The notes below the pieces were generated by a model. It saw nothing but the letters and a program-made list of their open reading frames with translations, made no database searches and was not told the DNA's origin. Source: an uncultured Verrucomicrobiota bacterium (lineage in GTDB: Bacteria > Verrucomicrobiota > Verrucomicrobiia > Limisphaerales > UBA9464). Taken from it: 8,792 nt of DNA. This document shows positions 7,213 through 8,792 of this stretch, piece after piece; position 1 is the stretch's first letter; the number at the start of each line of letters is the position of its first letter. A program made the position numbers and the translations under genes. The stretch is from contig CAIPFS010000475.1 in assembly GCA_903864375.1 (NCBI GenBank), forward strand, positions 1-8,792, read 5' to 3'.

Positions 7213-8130
7213 GTGGGATTCTTCGACAAGCTCAAGAAGGTCTTTACCGAAAAGACCGCCTCCCTCGCACAGGAGGTCAAACGGATCATCACCCGGTCGC
7301 CCAAGCTGACCGCGTCCAGTCTCGAGGAATTGGAACGGGCCCTCCTCGGATCGGACCTCGGCTTTGCCACGACCCAACAGATTTTAAAGGCGGCGCGCAC
7401 CGCGTTTGAAACTCAGGGACGGGCCGGGGCTGATTTTATTGAGATCGCCACCCGTGAAGTCGAGTCGGCGCTGGCCGAAGCCGATCCCTCCCTTCATCGG
7501 GCGCCCAGCGGAGTAACCGTCGTCTCCATCGTCGGCGTCAATGGCACCGGCAAAACGACCACTTCCGCCAAATTAGCCCACCTTTTTCAACAACAGGGCG
7601 AACCAGCCATGCTGGCCGCGTGCGACACCTTTCGTGCGGCGGCGATCGAGCAACTCAAACTCTGGGGTGCCCGACTGAACATTCCGGTCATTGCCGGAGC
7701 CAACGAGTCGGATCCCGCCTCCGTCGCTCACGACGCCATCACTGCAGCACAGGCGCGGGAAATGAAATGGCTGTTGATCGATACCGCCGGTCGCCTGCAC
7801 ACCAAAAACAACCTGATGGCCGAACTTCAAAAGGTGCACCGGGTTATCGACAAAAAGTATCCGGGAGCACCCCATGAGGTTCTGCTCGTCCTCGATGGTT
7901 CAACCGGGATGAATGCCCTCAATCAGGCCCGCGAATTTCACAAGGCCGTCAAATTGACGGGACTGGTCATCACCAAACTCGACGGAACCAGCAAAGGGGG
8001 GGCCGTGGTGGCCATCCAACGGGAGTTGGGTATTCCGGTAAAGTTCATCGGCGTCGGAGAACAACCCGAGGACCTGAACGCGTTCAATGCCCGGGATTTC
8101 GCCCAGGCACTTTTCGCCACCAAAGAATAG
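7213..8130 (+). CDS. ftsY: Signal recognition particle receptor FtsY
   Basis: SRP-type GTPase of 305 residues that docks SRP-ribosome complexes at the inner membrane for co-translational insertion. The N-terminus 'MGFFDKLKKVF' is a short amphipathic membrane-targeting helix, and the long acidic A domain of E. coli FtsY is missing, leaving essentially the NG core, as in many bacteria. Visible GTPase motifs: G1 GVNGTGKT at 108-115, DTFRAAA at 138-144, DTAGRLH at 190-196, and TKLDG at 254-258 followed by 'TSKGG' and 'PVKFIGVGE'. The start is GTG 7213; the preceding PHP gene's TGA (7204-7206) is in frame, so no upstream start is possible. There is no Shine-Dalgarno motif. It is the last plus-strand gene of the cluster. 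Confidence 0.96.
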   Translation: MGFFDKLKKVFTEKTASLAQEVKRIITRSPKLTASSLEELERALLGSDLGFATTQQILKAARTAFETQGRAGADFIEIATREVESALAEADPSLHRAPSGVTVVSIVGVNGTGKTTTSAKLAHLFQQQGEPAMLAACDTFRAAAIEQLKLWGARLNIPVIAGANESDPASVAHDAITAAQAREMKWLLIDTAGRLHTKNNLMAELQKVHRVIDKKYPGAPHEVLLVLDGSTGMNALNQAREFHKAVKLTGLVITKLDGTSKGGAVVAIQRELGIPVKFIGVGEQPEDLNAFNARDFAQALFATKE

Positions 8131-8143
8131 CCCTGTTCCTCCC

Positions 8144-8195
8144 GAAGGACCGGCTGACGGGAAACAATGGTCCCATGGGCCGTTCCCGATCCTTC
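8144..8195. other. Nested imperfect hairpin between convergent genes (possible terminator structure)
   Basis: Three stacked inverted repeats share one axis: GAAGG (8144-8148) with CCTTC (8191-8195), CGGGAA (8158-8163) with TTCCCG (8183-8188), and GGTCC (8169-8173) with GGGCC (8177-8181, one G-T pair). A short CCGTT/AACGG stem (8200-8204 with 8210-8214) follows. The element lies 13 bp after the ftsY stop, where transcription from ftsY and from the minus-strand genes would meet. There is no T-run on either strand, so an intrinsic terminator is uncertain. Confidence 0.3.
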
Positions 8196-8236
8196 CGGAC
8201 CGTTTCAACAACGGCGGCGGTGGGTAAGTTTTGCGG

Positions 8237-8416
8237 TCAGGCACCGTACCGGTCAAACAACACGATAGGGAGGTGACGCTGACACTCCGGACAGTGGCAA
8301 AGCCGGACGCAGATGTTGCGTTGTGACTGGCTCACCTCGGGCTGAAGTTGCCGCGAGGCTCCAAACTCGTCGAAAATGTCGTGGAGAAAACCACCGTCTG
8401 ATTTGTGGAAATCCAC
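8237..8416 (-). CDS. Small cysteine-rich hypothetical protein (59 aa)
   Basis: I do not recognise this protein. Read from GTG at 8416 to TGA at 8239-8237 it gives 59 residues. The N-terminal half is acidic and aromatic ('GGFLHDIFDEFGASRQLQ'). The C-terminal half has four cysteines spaced C-x3-C-x-C-x2-C (residues 36, 40, 42, 45) with His at 41 and 48, then 'HLPIVLFDRYGA'. The spacing could hold a metal ion, but that is inference. By my count G+C at codon positions 1, 2 and 3 is about 66, 37 and 66 percent, the pattern expected of coding DNA in a GC-rich genome, and the mirrored plus-strand frame is interrupted by stops. It starts 14 bp after the aminotransferase stop, in the same direction, so co-transcription is likely. 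There is no in-frame ATG, and no strong ribosome-binding site. It could also be a gene remnant. Confidence 0.48.
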   Translation of the reverse strand: MDFHKSDGGFLHDIFDEFGASRQLQPEVSQSQRNICVRLCHCPECQRHLPIVLFDRYGA

Positions 8417-8430
8417 ACAAACTCTGTCAT

Positions 8431-8792
8431 TTACCCTGCGTATCTGCGGAACTTGGGCTCATGCTCCTTCCGCACGGCTGCCAGGAGCGCATCCATTTCC
8501 TGATCCGTCCCGATGGAAATTCGAAGGTACTGGCGGACTTCAGGACTGGAGAACCAGCGGACCAAAAAACCTCTCTCGCGCAGGCGGGCATGCCATTCCT
8601 CCGCAGAATGACCCGGCGGCTGGACCAGCAAGAAATTGGTCTGACTCGGGAGAACTGAAAACCCCATCAAGGTGAGCTCGTCATCCACCCGTTGCCGTGT
8701 CGCGCAAACCCGTCGAAAGTTTTTTCGGTAGTAGACTAAATCCGACAGCGTCGCTTCTGCCGCCACCTGACCAAGCCCGTTAACGTTATAAC
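8431..8792 (-). CDS. hisC: Histidinol-phosphate aminotransferase HisC, C-terminal part (cut by the window edge)
   Basis: PLP-dependent class I/II aminotransferase, most likely acting on imidazole acetol phosphate in histidine biosynthesis. About 119 residues of the C-terminal domain are visible; the start and the PLP lysine lie beyond the right edge. The visible part begins 'YNVNGLGQVAAEA', which matches the HisC segment that follows the PLP-lysine region. 'SQTNFLLV', 'LRERGFLVRWF' and 'YLRISIGTDQEMDALL' follow; the Arg in 'LRISIG' is the conserved substrate-binding residue of this fold. The reading frame continues upstream of an internal GTG at 8766 to the window edge, so that GTG is not the true start. 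Related PLP enzymes such as CobD share this fold, so HisC is likely but not certain. The stop is TAA (8433-8431). Confidence 0.85.
   Translation of the reverse strand, partial: YNVNGLGQVAAEATLSDLVYYRKNFRRVCATRQRVDDELTLMGFSVLPSQTNFLLVQPPGHSAEEWHARLRERGFLVRWFSSPEVRQYLRISIGTDQEMDALLAAVRKEHEPKFRRYAG

Noticed and set aside
8180..8215. Minus-strand GGTCCGGAAGGATC hairpin resembling the 4.5S (SRP) RNA tip
   Set aside because: Only the GGAA loop and its closing stem match; the conserved symmetric loop sequence (CAGG opposite AGCA) and the surrounding helix are missing.
8240..8400. Possible riboswitch or other structured RNA on the plus strand (GGCAAAGCC and GACGCA motifs)
   Set aside because: The motifs occur in the wrong order and spacing for a c-di-GMP or other class I know, no plus-strand gene follows, and the bases are explained by a minus-strand coding frame.
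8332..8430. 32-codon minus-strand ORF whose ATG overlaps the hisC TAA
   Set aside because: It lies in a different frame over the better-supported 59-residue ORF, has low-complexity Ser/Thr composition and no recognisable motif; it cannot be fully excluded.
8323..8675. Two plus-strand ORFs of about 100 codons
   Set aside because: They are antisense to hisC and to the small minus-strand ORF and show no family features.
1..8792. Search for mobile elements, CRISPR repeats, tRNA genes or a defence system
   Set aside because: No transposase, integrase, regularly spaced repeats, tRNA-like folds or defence domains were seen; nearly all DNA is accounted for by housekeeping genes.

Overview
The window is a compact, GC-rich stretch of bacterial chromosome made almost entirely of housekeeping genes. 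I see no phage, transposon, CRISPR or tRNA/rRNA signal. The organism is a Gram-negative, diderm bacterium, since the left edge carries an exported LptA/LptD (OstA)-like protein. The style of that protein, the gene order, the proline-rich FtsH tail and the lack of Shine-Dalgarno sequences suggest Verrucomicrobiota, perhaps Limisphaerales/Pedosphaera-like. That placement rests on remembered protein families, not on a search.

Layout, left to right. (1) Bases 1-527, minus strand: the N-terminal part of an outer-membrane LPS-assembly protein, running off the left edge. (2) An 88-bp divergent gap, then tilS (616-2010) and ftsH (2038-4050) on the plus strand, 27 bp apart, closed by a clear intrinsic terminator (4081-4115). 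(3) A second plus-strand cluster: rpe (4148-4828), a DMT/EamA-type transporter overlapping the rpe stop (4822-5745), nusB (5791-6306), a PHP-domain hydrolase of the YciV/TrpH family (6358-7206) and ftsY (7213-8130). (4) A convergent zone with imperfect hairpins (8144-8195), then minus-strand genes: a probable 59-residue cysteine-rich protein (8237-8416) and the C-terminal third of a histidinol-phosphate aminotransferase (8431 to the right edge).

Functional links. TilS (tRNA-Ile decoding) with FtsH (membrane protease) matches a neighbourhood known in Firmicutes, but hprT is absent between them. NusB (rRNA antitermination), the PHP protein (possible rRNA 5'-end exonuclease) and FtsY (SRP receptor) form a cluster around ribosome production and membrane targeting. 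Rpe belongs to the pentose phosphate pathway.

Most of the region is ordinary. The items most worth a second look are the small cysteine-rich ORF, the complete absence of Shine-Dalgarno motifs before all eight starts examined, and the nusB-PHP-ftsY arrangement.
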